A program made the position numbers and the translations under genes. Below, piece after piece: positions 46,769-58,618 of a DNA stretch of 64,000 nt. The notes below the pieces were generated by a model. That model ran no database searches and was not told where the DNA came from. It saw only the letters and a list, made by a program, of their open reading frames with translations. The stretch comes from Legionella sp. 515359. GTDB taxonomy: Bacteria > Pseudomonadota > Gammaproteobacteria > Legionellales > Legionellaceae. The stretch lies in NCBI GenBank assembly GCA_025941565.1, contig JAPCYN010000010.1:17243-81242 (forward strand). Reading direction: 5' to 3'. Each line of letters opens with the position of its first letter. Position 1 is the stretch's first letter.

Positions 46769-46915
46769 TTGAAAAACGGCGACGAAATACCAGAGCCTTA
46801 TGAGTATCCTGATGAGCCTGAAGAATATCCAATAGAGCCAGAGCCTTATGAGCCTGACACTCCTGGATCTCCTGAGCCTGAGCCATCACAACCATCCGAG
46901 CCCAATTGGGAGTAG
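46769..46915 (+). CDS. Pro/Glu-rich microprotein (48 aa)
   Basis: A short frame from TTG 46769, with AAGGG seven bases before it, to TAG 46915. The product is very acidic and proline-rich: MKNGDEIPEPYEYPDEPEEY, continuing with EPEPYEPDTPGSPEPEPSQP and ending in NWE. The PEP-type repetition over the whole length, and the presence of a ribosome binding site, argue for a real gene over chance. It is divergent from the SDR gene (53 bases between starts). No signal peptide or membrane segment. Function unknown. Confidence 0.45.
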   Translation: MKNGDEIPEPYEYPDEPEEYPIEPEPYEPDTPGSPEPEPSQPSEPNWE

Positions 46916-46947
46916 TTGTTTATTGCTCCTCAAAATCGTAATGTGCG

Positions 46948-47003
46948 TGGGTAAAGCAGAGTAACTTCTCTGGGACTCCAAAGTTGGCCTTGCGTTTTAC
47001 CCA
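46948..47003 (-). terminator. Inverted repeat after trpC, possible terminator
   Basis: TGGGTAAA (46948-46955) pairs with TTTACCCA (46996-47003), with a smaller CAGAG/CTCTG hairpin inside. It lies between the stop of trpC and the end of the microprotein gene. No long T run, so weak. Confidence 0.35.
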
Positions 47004-47010
47004 AGCTGCA

Positions 47011-47790
47011 TTAGTTTTCCTTTATAAGCTGATCCAGGGCTTTTCCTATATCTTTAGCCCTCATTAAACTTTCTCCAATGAGAAAAGTATTAATTCCATG
47101 AGATTGCATCAAATGGATATCCGTAGGTGTATTAATACCACTTTCAGTAATGGTTATTTTCTCTTGAGGTATGTATTGTTTTAAATGGATGCTAAGTTGG
47201 ATGTCTGTTTCAAACGTATGAAGACTGCGATTATTAATACCTACTAAAGGCGTTGGTAAACGTAAAGCCCGCTCAAGTTCTTCTTTGCTATGACTTTCTA
47301 CAAGTACCGCCATTCCTAACTCATGTGCCAATTGGCAAAAATCTGCTAACTGAATATCATCAAGTAAAGCAACAATAAGTAAGATACAGTCTGCGCCTAA
47401 TGCCATACTTTCATGGATTTGATAGGGGTCAAGAATAAAGTCTTTGCGTAGTATCGGTAATTTGCAATGGGCTTTTGCCTGGGCTAAATACTCAGGGTGA
47501 CCCTGAAAAAAATCAATATCAGTAAGTACAGAAAGGCAACGTGCACCATGTTGTGCATAAATTGTTGCGATCTCTTTCACATTAAAATCTTCTCTGATTA
47601 ATCCTTTACTGGGAGATGCTCGTTTAATTTCTGCAATAATTGCGGGAGATTCTTCCACCTTTAACGCAGCAACGAAATCACGTCGCTCCATAATGGGTTG
47701 TTGTCTTAACATGCTTAAGGGTTTATTTTTTTTGGCAAGAGCAACTTCTTCCTGCTTACGTTGGGCAATACGTTGTAACACACTATTCAT
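47011..47790 (-). CDS. trpC: Indole-3-glycerol phosphate synthase
   Basis: Closes CdRP to indole-3-glycerol phosphate in tryptophan synthesis. 259 aa TIM barrel without the TrpF fusion found in E. coli. Motifs: [70 protein letters not shown]. It overlaps trpD by 8 bases, the last gene in the trpG-trpD-trpC set. trpE, trpF and trpBA are not in the window. Confidence 0.96.
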   Translation of the reverse strand: MNSVLQRIAQRKQEEVALAKKNKPLSMLRQQPIMERRDFVAALKVEESPAIIAEIKRASPSKGLIREDFNVKEIATIYAQHGARCLSVLTDIDFFQGHPEYLAQAKAHCKLPILRKDFILDPYQIHESMALGADCILLIVALLDDIQLADFCQLAHELGMAVLVESHSKEELERALRLPTPLVGINNRSLHTFETDIQLSIHLKQYIPQEKITITESGINTPTDIHLMQSHGINTFLIGESLMRAKDIGKALDQLIKEN

Positions 47791-48817
47791 GATGCGATTC
47801 TTTATTTAAAGTTTGAGTTAGTTGACTAAGTTGCGTAAAGCATTGCTGGGCTTTACCACTATCTATAACGATTTTGGACTGCTCTAATGCGTCTGTAAAA
47901 GAAATATTTTCATGGGCGCAGTAAATTGCTGCAGCAGAATTTAATAAAACCATGTCACGGGCGGCTCCTTGTTTTCCAGAAAAGACTGCTTGAATTAATT
48001 CGAGACTTTGGGCTGGAGAATCAACAATAACTTCATCTAAAGAGTAATGTTTGATGCCATAGTTTTTGGGGTTAATTAGCCAATGATTAAAGGTGTCGTT
48101 ACGATACTCAATGACGTCTGTAGGTGCTGCAATACTGATTTCATCTAAACCATCCTGGGAGCTGACAACCAAGGCTCTTTCACTTCCCAAATGAGCCAGA
48201 ACGGAGGCTAATGGTTTTTGCCAAACTGTTGAAAATACCCCTACAACTTGTTTTTTTACTCGCGCGGGATTAATTAGGGGACCAAGTAAGTTGAATAAGG
48301 TTCTAATGCCCAGTTGTTGACGCGCCGTTCGTGCATGTTGCATCGCTGGATGGTAATGGGGGGCAAATAAAAAGGCCACACCACATTGTTGAATACACGT
48401 TCTTATCTGCTTATCAGTAAGGTTTAATATAAAACCCGCTTCCTCTAACAAGTCGGCACTGCCACTACGACTGGAAACAGAACGATTACCATGTTTTGCT
48501 ACCGGAAATCCTGCTGCAGCGACTACAAAACTGCATGCCGTAGAGATATTGAAGGTATTTTTTCCATCTCCACCTGTCCCAACGATATCAATCAGGTTCG
48601 TGCCTAATTCTATAGGATGAGCCAATTGCTGCATGACTTCAGCAGCAGCCATTAATTCATCAGTTGTTTCACCTTTCATGCGCATCAGTGCTAAAAAAGT
48701 CGCGATTTGTGCGTCATTATATTGACCTGACATACAGGCATGAATCACTGCACGCATTTGTTCCTGATTTAAATTTTTTTTCGCGATTAGGTGCTCAAAT
48801 AGAAGGTTGGGTTTCAT
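47783..48817 (-). CDS. trpD: Anthranilate phosphoribosyltransferase
   Basis: Joins anthranilate and PRPP. 344 aa: [24 protein letters not shown] loop, [38 protein letters not shown]. Stand-alone enzyme rather than the TrpGD fusion of enterics. It overlaps trpG by 23 bases and trpC by 8. Confidence 0.96.
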   Translation of the reverse strand: MKPNLLFEHLIAKKNLNQEQMRAVIHACMSGQYNDAQIATFLALMRMKGETTDELMAAAEVMQQLAHPIELGTNLIDIVGTGGDGKNTFNISTACSFVVAAAGFPVAKHGNRSVSSRSGSADLLEEAGFILNLTDKQIRTCIQQCGVAFLFAPHYHPAMQHARTARQQLGIRTLFNLLGPLINPARVKKQVVGVFSTVWQKPLASVLAHLGSERALVVSSQDGLDEISIAAPTDVIEYRNDTFNHWLINPKNYGIKHYSLDEVIVDSPAQSLELIQAVFSGKQGAARDMVLLNSAAAIYCAHENISFTDALEQSKIVIDSGKAQQCFTQLSQLTQTLNKESHHE

Positions 48818-49373
48818 ATTTTAAGAAATTCTCTAATAATTGCAGTCCATATTGGCTTAATATTGCTTCTGGATGGAATTGTAGACCAAAAACAGGGTAT
48901 TGACGATGTGAAATTGCCATGATTGTATCATTTGCCCATGCATCGATAGAAAAACATTCTGGAAGGCAGCTTTTATCTACAGCTAGGGAATGATAACGAG
49001 TTGCTATGAAATGATTTGGGATATCTTTAAACATCCCTTGTTGATTATGTTCTATAGTTGATGTTCTGCCATGCATGATTTCTGAAGCAGGTATTATTCG
49101 ACCTCCAAAAACCTGGGCGATACTTTGGTGCCCGAGACAAATACCTAATATAGGAGTAGTACGATAAAATGTACGAATAGCTTCCATAGAAATACCTGCA
49201 TCATCTGGCGCTTTTGGTCCTGGAGAGATAACCAAGTGGTCAGGAGCCAGTTCTTTTATTTGATTCACACTGATTTGATCATGGGTATAAACTAATACCT
49301 CCTGATTGAGGCATTGGAAATATTGTGCCAGGTTGTAGGTAAATGAGTCATAATTGTCGATAATGAGCAGCAT
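48795..49373 (-). CDS. trpG: Anthranilate/aminodeoxychorismate synthase amidotransferase subunit
   Basis: Class I glutamine amidotransferase, 192 aa, supplying ammonia to TrpE (or PabB). Motifs: LLIDNYDSFTYNLAQYF, VISPGPKAPDDAG, nucleophile ILGICLGHQSIAQVFGG, and HPEAILSQYG with catalytic His-Glu. Proximity to trpD and trpC says TrpG, although such subunits may serve both pathways. It follows lptB by 37 bases, so the trp set probably lies on the lpt transcript. Confidence 0.93.
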   Translation of the reverse strand: MLLIIDNYDSFTYNLAQYFQCLNQEVLVYTHDQISVNQIKELAPDHLVISPGPKAPDDAGISMEAIRTFYRTTPILGICLGHQSIAQVFGGRIIPASEIMHGRTSTIEHNQQGMFKDIPNHFIATRYHSLAVDKSCLPECFSIDAWANDTIMAISHRQYPVFGLQFHPEAILSQYGLQLLENFLKYETQPSI

Positions 49374-49410
49374 GATAAATCAAAATATTATAGTTGATGA
49401 TACAATTTTT

Positions 49411-50136
49411 TTATAAAGTGAAATCTTCACCCAGATAAACGGCTCTGACTTGTTGATTGGCGAGTATAATCTCCGGTGTTCCTTCACACAATATTTTTCC
49501 TTGGCTGACAATATAGGCTCGCTCGCATATATCCAGGGTTTCCCTTACGTTATGATCTGTGATTAAAACGCCAATACCTTTATTACATAAATGCTGAATA
49601 ATTTTTTTGATGTCAATGACCGAAATGGGGTCGACTCCTGCAAAAGGTTCATCAAGAAGAATGAAGGAGGGTTCTATAGCTAAAGCTCGCGCAATTTCAA
49701 CACGCCGTCTTTCTCCTCCAGATAAAGACATACCCAGACTTTTGTCCAGATGGGATATATGAAATTCTTGAAGCAGAAGATCGAGCTTTTCTTCTCGAGC
49801 CTGTTCGTTTAAATCAGGTCTAAGTTCTAGAATGGCCATGATGTTTTCTGCAACAGTAAGTTTACGGAAAACAGAAGCTTCCTGTGGGAGATAGCTAATG
49901 CCCAGGCGCGCTCTTTGATGCATGGCACTTGCTGTTATATCTTGGTCTGACAGGAAAATTTGACCTTCATCGCATGATTGCAAACCCACTATCATATAAA
50001 AACAGGTGGTTTTTCCTGCTCCGTTAGGACCTAACAAGCCAACACACTCACCTTTTTTTATGTGGATACTGATGCCATTAACCACAGTTCGCGATTTAAA
50101 CGATTTTTTTAGATTACGCGCTTCCAGGATACTCAT
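49411..50136 (-). CDS. lptB: LPS export ABC transporter ATP-binding protein LptB
   Basis: ATPase that powers LPS extraction by LptFG and transport over the LptCAD bridge. 241 aa: Walker [16 protein letters not shown], signature [15 protein letters not shown], Walker [17 protein letters not shown]-loop [12 protein letters not shown]. It overlaps lptA by 4 bases. In enterics rpoN follows lptB; here trpG does. Confidence 0.97.
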   Translation of the reverse strand: MSILEARNLKKSFKSRTVVNGISIHIKKGECVGLLGPNGAGKTTCFYMIVGLQSCDEGQIFLSDQDITASAMHQRARLGISYLPQEASVFRKLTVAENIMAILELRPDLNEQAREEKLDLLLQEFHISHLDKSLGMSLSGGERRRVEIARALAIEPSFILLDEPFAGVDPISVIDIKKIIQHLCNKGIGVLITDHNVRETLDICERAYIVSQGKILCEGTPEIILANQQVRAVYLGEDFTL

Positions 50137-50642
50137 GATGGTTTCTTTTCTGGATGATAAATAATAGTTATTCTTCTGCTGTCATTGCCTTGAGACAGAA
50201 CATGTTGTTTTACAGTATCATAACTTATTTTTGCAGCAGAAAAAGAATTTTCTCCTTGCTCTACTCGAGCATTTCCTATTAACTCAATTAAATGACGTAA
50301 TGGATAATAGCGAATGGTATCTGCATAAGCATGTACAGGTGGCTTGTTGGGATCAGTTATTGTCCAATAATGAGCTTGCTTTCCTTCGGTCCCACTGGCA
50401 ATGGCGACAACAAGTTGATTTTTTTCATTTCCTAAAGTCACTGCTTTAGCGGCTTGCAGGTTTGTTGTTCCTTGTACTAATTCAACATTACCCGTATAAA
50501 TCCCTTTATGCTCTTGTTGACTTAGGTCAGCTGAGTCTGCCATTACATGCATTATTTTTTCTTTATCCTCCGTCAGAGCATATGCAGAGGAAGAGAACAT
50601 AAATAGAAGGAGCAGAGTATAGTTAACCGTTCGCTGGAACAT
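50133..50642 (-). CDS. lptA: LPS transport periplasmic protein LptA
   Basis: 169 aa with signal peptide ([13 protein letters not shown]) and an OstA-like beta-jellyroll: [60 protein letters not shown]. LptA forms the periplasmic bridge for LPS. It overlaps lptC by 20 bases and lptB by 4. Confidence 0.94.
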   Translation of the reverse strand: MFQRTVNYTLLLLFMFSSSAYALTEDKEKIMHVMADSADLSQQEHKGIYTGNVELVQGTTNLQAAKAVTLGNEKNQLVVAIASGTEGKQAHYWTITDPNKPPVHAYADTIRYYPLRHLIELIGNARVEQGENSFSAAKISYDTVKQHVLSQGNDSRRITIIYHPEKKPS

Positions 50643-51195
50643 AACTTCCTCTTGCCTGGTGCAGTAATTCTACTCTTTTTTCATCGAGATAAGCATTCAT
50701 TCCAGTCGATTGAATGATGTTACCTGGTTGTTCGTATGTTACAAGTACATCAGAGCTTGCTTTTTTTTCTTTAGGAAAGTAGGTTACTTCTTCGGTTCTT
50801 AACGTACTTTCTTGTGATTTATTTCCTTTTTTCTGACGCACTACAACATTACCTGTAAAGGTAATTTGTTTACCGCCTTCAAATGATTTGGCTTTCATTG
50901 AGCTAATATCCCAAGGTGGTTGCTCTTCCTGGCTCACTATAATATGTGGATTTTGAAATAAATAGACATTACCATTTTGAATATGCTGCATGAGTGGTGA
51001 GGTGAGCACATTAGTAAGCGCTCCTTGTGGATTAAACTGACGCACTGTAACATTGGAAATAGTGGTATCTACTGAATTTGCCAAGGCTTCACTATCCAGA
51101 CGAATCCTTGTTATGGAGTGGCTATAATACCAACCCGAACCTGCCAGAATGATTAAAGTAAAAAAAAGCCATATGAGTTGTTTTGTTGCATTCAT
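50623..51195 (-). CDS. lptC: LPS export system protein LptC
   Basis: 190 aa bitopic protein: an N-terminal membrane segment (about 7-25) and a periplasmic jellyroll (YLFQNPHIIVSQEEQPPWDI, GGKQITFTGNVVVRQKKG). It hands LPS from LptBFG to LptA. It overlaps kdsC by 4 bases. Confidence 0.92.
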   Translation of the reverse strand: MNATKQLIWLFFTLIILAGSGWYYSHSITRIRLDSEALANSVDTTISNVTVRQFNPQGALTNVLTSPLMQHIQNGNVYLFQNPHIIVSQEEQPPWDISSMKAKSFEGGKQITFTGNVVVRQKKGNKSQESTLRTEEVTYFPKEKKASSDVLVTYEQPGNIIQSTGMNAYLDEKRVELLHQARGSYVPANG

Positions 51196-51719
51196 TTTTT
51201 TAGATAACCTGCTATAGCCAAATCCATCTTGTTCTGTGCATTAAGAATAAGATCGCATAATTCGCGTACTGCCCCATGGCCGCCAGGTAACGTTGTTTGC
51301 CACATGGCAATTTCTTTAATTTGATATACCGCATTGGCAACTGCGACACTCAGACCGACTTGCTGCATAATTGGAGCATCAGGAACATCATCACCAATAT
51401 AAGCAAAATGTTCATCCTGGAGATTTAATGTGTTTTTCAGTTGATTATATGTCTCTTGTTTATCCAATTGATCTTTATAATAATGAACAATACCTAATTG
51501 TTGCATCCTATGATCTACTACTGCGTTGCGCGAACCGGTGATAACTGCTACTTCAATTCCAGCAGTCATTAGCAATTTTAAGCCTACTCCGTCATGGATA
51601 TGGAATGTTTTCTGTTCATTAAAGTGATTATCAATGTATAAGAGACCATCAGTAAGAACGCCATCCAAATCACAGATGAGGCATTTAATATTTTGGGCTC
51701 GTTCAATTAATTTATTCAT
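51192..51719 (-). CDS. kdsC: 3-deoxy-D-manno-octulosonate 8-phosphate phosphatase
   Basis: HAD-family enzyme that makes Kdo from Kdo-8-phosphate. 175 aa: catalytic CDLDGVLTDGLLYID, VAVITGSRNAVVDHRM, and YIGDDVPDAPIMQQVGLSVA. Small tetrameric KdsC form. It shares one base with kdsD. Confidence 0.96.
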   Translation of the reverse strand: MNKLIERAQNIKCLICDLDGVLTDGLLYIDNHFNEQKTFHIHDGVGLKLLMTAGIEVAVITGSRNAVVDHRMQQLGIVHYYKDQLDKQETYNQLKNTLNLQDEHFAYIGDDVPDAPIMQQVGLSVAVANAVYQIKEIAMWQTTLPGGHGAVRELCDLILNAQNKMDLAIAGYLKK

Positions 51720-52681
51720 TAAAAAACACCCGCTTTTAATAAATCATGAAGGTGAAGAACAGCTTTAGGTCGTTTTTCTTCATCAATGACAACTAATGAA
51801 GTGATGCAGTGTTTTTGCATAATAGCCAAAGCCTCAGCGGCAAGTATTCCTAAGGGGATTGTACGGGCATTACGCGTCATGACCTCTTTTATTGGAGTAG
51901 TATTAATATCATATTGACGTGTTAGCGTTCGTCGAACATCGCCATCGGTATAGACACCAACAAGATAACCTTTAGAATCAGTCACGCACGTCATGCCTAA
52001 CTTTTTATCCGTTACTTCAATGAGTGCTTCACTCACCGTTGCATTTTCATAAACCAGTGGTAGCTGCGCTCCTTGATGACAGAGTTCGTCAATGCGTAAC
52101 AAAAGTCGTTTGCCCAGAGAGCCTCCAGGATGCGATAAAGCGAAGTCTTCCTCACTAAAGCCTCTTGCCTGCAAAAGCGCAATCGCCAATGCATCGCCCA
52201 TAACTAAGGCAACCGTAGTACTGGTTGTTGGAGCAAGGCCAAGTGGGCATGCTTCCTGCTTGATACTGACATCCAGGTTAACATCTGCCGCTTTCGCTAA
52301 AGTCGATTCGGAATTTCCAGTCAGGGTAATCAATGGGACTTCCAGTCGCTTTAATAAAGGAAGCAGCGTGACTAATTCCAATGTGTTACCTGAGTGAGAA
52401 ATGGCAATTACAGTATCTTGCCGGGTAATCATTCCCAGATCCCCATGACTTGCTTCACCGGGGTGCATGAAAAATGACGGGCTGCCTGTGCTTGCTAGGG
52501 TGGCAGCGATTTTGTTCGCTATATGACCTGATTTTCCCATGCCAGTCACCACGATTCTTCCGTTACAGGCAAGCAACAATTCACAGGCTTTTTCAAACCG
52601 GCCATCGATTCGCTGGGTTAATTCAAAGACAGCTTGTGCTTCAGTTTCAATAACAGCAAGTCCAAGTGTACAGAAATTCAT
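51719..52681 (-). CDS. kdsD: D-arabinose-5-phosphate isomerase
   Basis: Makes arabinose 5-phosphate, the start of Kdo synthesis. 320 aa from ATG 52681 (a TTG six bases earlier is less likely). N-terminal SIS domain (VTGMGKSGHIANKIAATLAS, HPGEASHGDLGM, SHSGNT, SHPGGSLGKRL) and two CBS repeats (about 205-320). First gene of the kdsD-kdsC-lptCAB string, divergent from mlaF. Confidence 0.95.
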   Translation of the reverse strand: MNFCTLGLAVIETEAQAVFELTQRIDGRFEKACELLLACNGRIVVTGMGKSGHIANKIAATLASTGSPSFFMHPGEASHGDLGMITRQDTVIAISHSGNTLELVTLLPLLKRLEVPLITLTGNSESTLAKAADVNLDVSIKQEACPLGLAPTTSTTVALVMGDALAIALLQARGFSEEDFALSHPGGSLGKRLLLRIDELCHQGAQLPLVYENATVSEALIEVTDKKLGMTCVTDSKGYLVGVYTDGDVRRTLTRQYDINTTPIKEVMTRNARTIPLGILAAEALAIMQKHCITSLVVIDEEKRPKAVLHLHDLLKAGVF

Positions 52682-52777
52682 AGGCAATTTGATGTTTTTT
52701 GTTTATTTTTCATTCTAACAAAAAAACATTTGAATAAATAGGATTAAACACCTCATTTTTTTTTCGATCCAGTATGG

Positions 52778-52841
52778 ATACCCAAGATACTCTCCAAAAT
52801 GCCAGGCTAAAACCTAGCATTTTGGAGAGTATCTTGGGTAT
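52778..52841. repeat. 64-bp inverted repeat with perfect 25-bp arms
   Basis: The left arm starts ATACCCAAGATACTCTCCAA (52778-52802) and its exact complement ends at 52841; the inner AGG/CCT continues the stem to a six-base loop. It lies between kdsD and mlaF. Such a perfect arm is far longer than a terminator needs. Confidence 0.9.
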
Positions 52842-52875
52842 ACTTCTACTTTTGGCTATAATCGGAAAAGAGAGC

Positions 52876-53673
52876 ATGCCTGAAAATTGGGTTGAAATAA
52901 GAAACTTAATCTTTACTCGCGAGAGCCGTTGCATTTTCAATAATATTGATATGGTGGTTAAGCGTGGCAAAATTACCGCAATTATGGGGCCTAGTGGTTC
53001 TGGAAAAACAACTTTATTGCAGTTAATTGGTGCCCAGCTGAGACCTGATAGTGGTTCTGTTCATGTCAACGGTCAAAACATTCATCAATTACATCGTAAG
53101 TCTTTGTATGAAACACGGCGCAATATGGGATTACTTTTTCAAAGCTCTGCTTTATTTACCCATCTTTCTGTGTTTGATAACGTGGCGTTCCCTTTGCGAG
53201 AACACACTCAATTAAATGAATCGATGTTGCGTGATATCGTATTGATGAAACTTGAAGCAGTTGGATTGCGAGGTGCTGCTGCTCTGATGCCTGCTCAATT
53301 GTCAGGTGGAATGGCAAGACGAGTTGCTTTGGCGCGTACTATAGCCCTGGACCCAGAACTTATGATGTACGATGAACCCTTTACTGGACAAGATCCGATT
53401 TCATTGGGTGTTTTGGTTCGTTTGATCAAAAGGTTAAATGAGTTGTTGCATACAACTACAATTATTGTTTCACATGATGTTGAGGAAACCTGTTCTATTG
53501 CAGATTATATTTACCTTATTTCAGGTGGAAAAATTATAGGGCAAGGAACTCCCACGGAACTCATTCAATCATCGGAACCTCAGATCAGACAGTTTATGCA
53601 TGGAGAAGCGGATGGAGTTGTTCCTTTTCATTATCCTGCCAGATCGTACATAGAGGAGCTATTAGATGCTTGA
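52876..53673 (+). CDS. mlaF: Phospholipid transport ATP-binding protein MlaF
   Basis: ATPase of the MlaFEDB complex that moves phospholipids between inner membrane and periplasm to keep outer-membrane asymmetry. 265 aa from ATG 52876, giving the usual short N-terminus ([13 protein letters not shown]); the frame is open back through the inverted repeat, but that part is not protein-like. Walker [14 protein letters not shown], signature [20 protein letters not shown], Walker [13 protein letters not shown]. mlaE overlaps by 8 bases. Confidence 0.95.
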   Translation: MPENWVEIRNLIFTRESRCIFNNIDMVVKRGKITAIMGPSGSGKTTLLQLIGAQLRPDSGSVHVNGQNIHQLHRKSLYETRRNMGLLFQSSALFTHLSVFDNVAFPLREHTQLNESMLRDIVLMKLEAVGLRGAAALMPAQLSGGMARRVALARTIALDPELMMYDEPFTGQDPISLGVLVRLIKRLNELLHTTTIIVSHDVEETCSIADYIYLISGGKIIGQGTPTELIQSSEPQIRQFMHGEADGVVPFHYPARSYIEELLDA

Positions 53674-54448
53674 GTTCATCACACGTATCGGTAATCGTAG
53701 TTCACGGGTTTTGCAAAATTTGGGAAATTCCGGCCTATTTTTGTTTTTTATGTTGTTCAGACGGCCTGGAATTTCAAGGCTTTGGCCTTTGCTGCGCTAT
53801 CAAATCCATTTTGTTGGTGTTTTATCGTGTTTGATTATTGTTGTTTCGGCTTTATTTATTGGCATGGTTGTTGGTCTGCAGGGTTATAATACGTTGCAAA
53901 AATTTGGTGCATCAAGTCAATTAGGTCAATTATTGGCCTTAAGTATCTCACGAGAACTTGGACCAGTAATCAGTGCTTTGTTGTTTGCTGGACGTGCCGG
54001 TTCGGCGTTAACTGCTGAAATTGGGTTGATGAAAGCAACAGAACAATTATCCAGTATGGATATGATGGGGGTTGATCCTTTAGGCAGGGTTATTTATCCT
54101 CGTTTTATAGCGGGTTTTATTACCTTACCGCTTTTAGCATTAATCTTTTCTGCGGTCGCTATTTTTGGTGGTTATTTTATCGGTGTTCACTGGTTAGGTG
54201 TGGATGCGGGAAGTTTCTGGTCCAATATGCAAGCAGCGGTGGATTTCCGTATCGACGTACTCAGTGGTATCATTAAAAGTTTAGTTTTTGCTTTTGTTGT
54301 GACCTGGATTTCCGTATTCCAGGGTTTTGAATGTGTTCCTACTGCAGAAGGCATTAGTCAAGCGACGACTAAAACAGTAGTTTATTCATCGCTGGCTGTA
54401 TTAGGACTTGATTTTTTGTTGACCGCAATGATGATTGGAGATTGGTAA
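53666..54448 (+). CDS. mlaE: Phospholipid transport permease MlaE
   Basis: 260 aa inner membrane permease, five or six segments, with the MlaE/YrbE signature [40 protein letters not shown] and the C-terminal [18 protein letters not shown]. Overlaps mlaF by 8 bases, and mlaD begins at the next base. Confidence 0.95.
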   Translation: MLEFITRIGNRSSRVLQNLGNSGLFLFFMLFRRPGISRLWPLLRYQIHFVGVLSCLIIVVSALFIGMVVGLQGYNTLQKFGASSQLGQLLALSISRELGPVISALLFAGRAGSALTAEIGLMKATEQLSSMDMMGVDPLGRVIYPRFIAGFITLPLLALIFSAVAIFGGYFIGVHWLGVDAGSFWSNMQAAVDFRIDVLSGIIKSLVFAFVVTWISVFQGFECVPTAEGISQATTKTVVYSSLAVLGLDFLLTAMMIGDW

Positions 54449-54925
54449 ATGAGTAAGCAACGTTACGTAGATTTTAGTGTTGGCCTATTTATGTTGCTTG
54501 GTATATTGGCGTTGTTGGTCATGACAATGAAAGTGAGTAATTTTTCTAATTTTACCTCTCATGACAGTTATGATGTAACAGCCGATTTTACCGATATTGG
54601 CGGCTTAAAAGTGCGGGCACCTGTTACTGTAGCAGGGGTTAGAATTGGAGAAGTAACTCATATTGAGTTGCAACCCGGAGAGCTTAATGCAAAGGTAACC
54701 ATGCGTTTGCGCAGCGACAAAAAAATACCTTATGACGATGCTTCAGCACGAATTTTGACTGAGGGTTTGCTTGGTTCTAATTATATTAGTATCGTTCCGG
54801 GTTTTGAGGATGAGGAGGATAAAGGCCATCCTTATTTGCAAAATGGAGATGTGATTGGGAAGACTCAAGAGGCTATTATTCTTGAGAATTTAATTGGTCA
54901 ACTACTGTTTAACATTAAAAAATAA
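54449..54925 (+). CDS. mlaD: Phospholipid-binding MCE protein MlaD
   Basis: 158 aa: one membrane segment (about 9-28) and an MCE domain (about 42-120) with FTDIGGLKVRAPVTVAGVRI and TEGLLGSNYISI. Forms a hexameric ring on MlaE. Starts immediately after mlaE. The C-terminal helix is short, as in several non-enteric forms. Confidence 0.93.
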   Translation: MSKQRYVDFSVGLFMLLGILALLVMTMKVSNFSNFTSHDSYDVTADFTDIGGLKVRAPVTVAGVRIGEVTHIELQPGELNAKVTMRLRSDKKIPYDDASARILTEGLLGSNYISIVPGFEDEEDKGHPYLQNGDVIGKTQEAIILENLIGQLLFNIKK

Positions 54926-54934
54926 GGTCAGAAC

Positions 54935-55546
54935 ATGAGAATCATAAAAACAATTTTATTAGTTGTCAGTGTGATTTTATCTCCGATAATGAATGCATCA
55001 CAAAACTCTCCCGTACCTATGTTAGAGCAAACGGCCAATAATATTATTACGACTCTAAAGGAAAATAAGTCCAGCCTAAAAAGTAATCCCAATATTATTT
55101 ATCAGGCTGTAGAAGCAAATTTGCTGCCTATTGTTGATGTTGCAGGTATGTCACGCTCTGTTTTGGGAAGACAAGCGTGGAGTAAAGCAACAAATTCACA
55201 AAGAGCGCAATTTTCTAAAGCGTTTACACGTTTGGTGATTCGTACTTATTCCAGCCCTTTAGCGCAGTACAGTAATGAAAGCATACAATTTTTACCTTTA
55301 AGAGGCTCTCTAAACTCCAGGTTTTTACGTGTTAACAGCATTATTATTCGTGCTGAAGGTCAAAATATCCCCTTGTCTTATAGCCTTGTTGCTAAAAATG
55401 GCCAATGGAAGATCTATGACATTAGCGTTGAAGGAGTAAGCTTGTTGCAAAGCTTCCGATCACAGTTCGCACAAGCATTACAAAACTCCAGTATTGATGA
55501 AGTCATCAAGTTAATGGATAAAAAGCAACTTAAAAGGGCTTCCTAA
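54935..55546 (+). CDS. mlaC: Periplasmic phospholipid carrier MlaC
   Basis: 203 aa with signal peptide (LLVVSVILSPIMNA). Tol-Tol-Ttg2-type MlaC fold: VDVAGMSRSVLGRQAWSKAT, SQRAQFSKAFTRLVIRTYSS, WKIYDISVEGVSLLQSFRSQ. Shuttles phospholipid between MlaA and MlaFEDB. Nine bases after mlaD. Confidence 0.93.
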   Translation: MRIIKTILLVVSVILSPIMNASQNSPVPMLEQTANNIITTLKENKSSLKSNPNIIYQAVEANLLPIVDVAGMSRSVLGRQAWSKATNSQRAQFSKAFTRLVIRTYSSPLAQYSNESIQFLPLRGSLNSRFLRVNSIIIRAEGQNIPLSYSLVAKNGQWKIYDISVEGVSLLQSFRSQFAQALQNSSIDEVIKLMDKKQLKRAS

Positions 55547-55548
55547 TT

Positions 55549-55830
55549 GTGAATAACGTTAATTTTAAACCGGGTATTGATCTTACATTTAAGTCGGTTG
55601 TTGCGGTGCGAGCAAAGCTCTATCAGGCTTTGATGGAAGGTAAGAGTGACCGATTTAGTTTGGATCTAAGTGATGTACAGCATTGTGATAGTGCCGGTTT
55701 AGCATTGCTTATCGAGGCCAGGAAATTATGTAAAAAAAACAACAAGCTTTTTGAAATCATTGGAATGCCTGCTGAAACTCAATCTTTAGCAGAGTTTTGT
55801 GGTGTGAAGGGTATCTTGGAGGCCGTGTAA
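55549..55830 (+). CDS. mlaB: STAS-domain protein MlaB
   Basis: 93 aa single STAS domain that binds MlaF and activates the transporter. FSLDLSDVQHCDSAGLALLI contains the DSAG turn usual for STAS proteins. Start is GTG 55549, two bases after mlaC. Confidence 0.9.
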   Translation: MNNVNFKPGIDLTFKSVVAVRAKLYQALMEGKSDRFSLDLSDVQHCDSAGLALLIEARKLCKKNNKLFEIIGMPAETQSLAEFCGVKGILEAV

Positions 55831-55900
55831 TTTTTTTATGAGTGTTCCGCAAGGAATTTCCAATATTTGAGAGCGGTTACTTTTTTTAGGATTATAAATT

Positions 55901-55934
55901 GTAGCCTGGGTGAAGGTGAGAGCCATAGCCCGGG
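55901..55934. repeat. Copy of the GTAGCCTGGGTGAAGG...CCGGG dispersed repeat
   Basis: GTAGCCTGGGTGAAGGTGAG, then AGCCATAGCCCGGG, followed by TTTTCTTTTTT, lies between mlaB and ibaG. It may act as a terminator within the operon. Confidence 0.55.
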
Positions 55935-56041
55935 TTTTCTTTTTTATTTGGATAACAAGATATTGGGTAATGCATTTTTGCTTCATCCCAATAGATTTGT
56001 TGCCAAAAGTTGTATTTATTTCAATTTGTGAGCTAATTTTA

Positions 56042-58303
<2,262 letters not shown>

Positions 58304-58618
58304 TGCAGTTTAAACCCTTCTATTGCGTTTTATACCTGAGAGCTCCCAACATTATCACCTGCGTATCGTGCACTTTATGCACGATATCCAGAGATCTTAA
58401 TTAAAAAAAAACTCAGAAGTATCTCAAAGCATCATTCTGGATTTTGACATAAAGAGCAACACATAAATTATTTTTCATCAAAAAATAAGCATTATTGAAA
58501 AAGAGTGAAATTAGATGTGCTACATTTAATAAATCAATAGTGATTAACCTTATGTTACTCTTGTACCAGTAAGCTTCATAAGCTAACATGATTTGATAAT
58601 CGCTAAAGGATTGTTTTA
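58304..58618. other. Intergenic region with a TATCGTGCA hairpin
   Basis: About 315 bases. TATCGTGCA (58364-58372) and TGCACGATA (58378-58386) form a perfect 9-bp stem, a possible terminator for the murA string though no T run follows. The rest is AT-rich and presumably holds the promoter of the next gene. Confidence 0.4.

Noticed and set aside
52774-52875. N-terminal extension of MlaF through the long hairpin
   Set aside because: The 34 extra residues mirror the inverted repeat and lie before the usual MlaF start; the family begins at ATG 52876.
55910-56041. 44-residue N-terminal extension of IbaG
   Set aside because: It is encoded by the dispersed repeat and AT-rich spacer and is not BolA-like; ATG 56042 matches the family.
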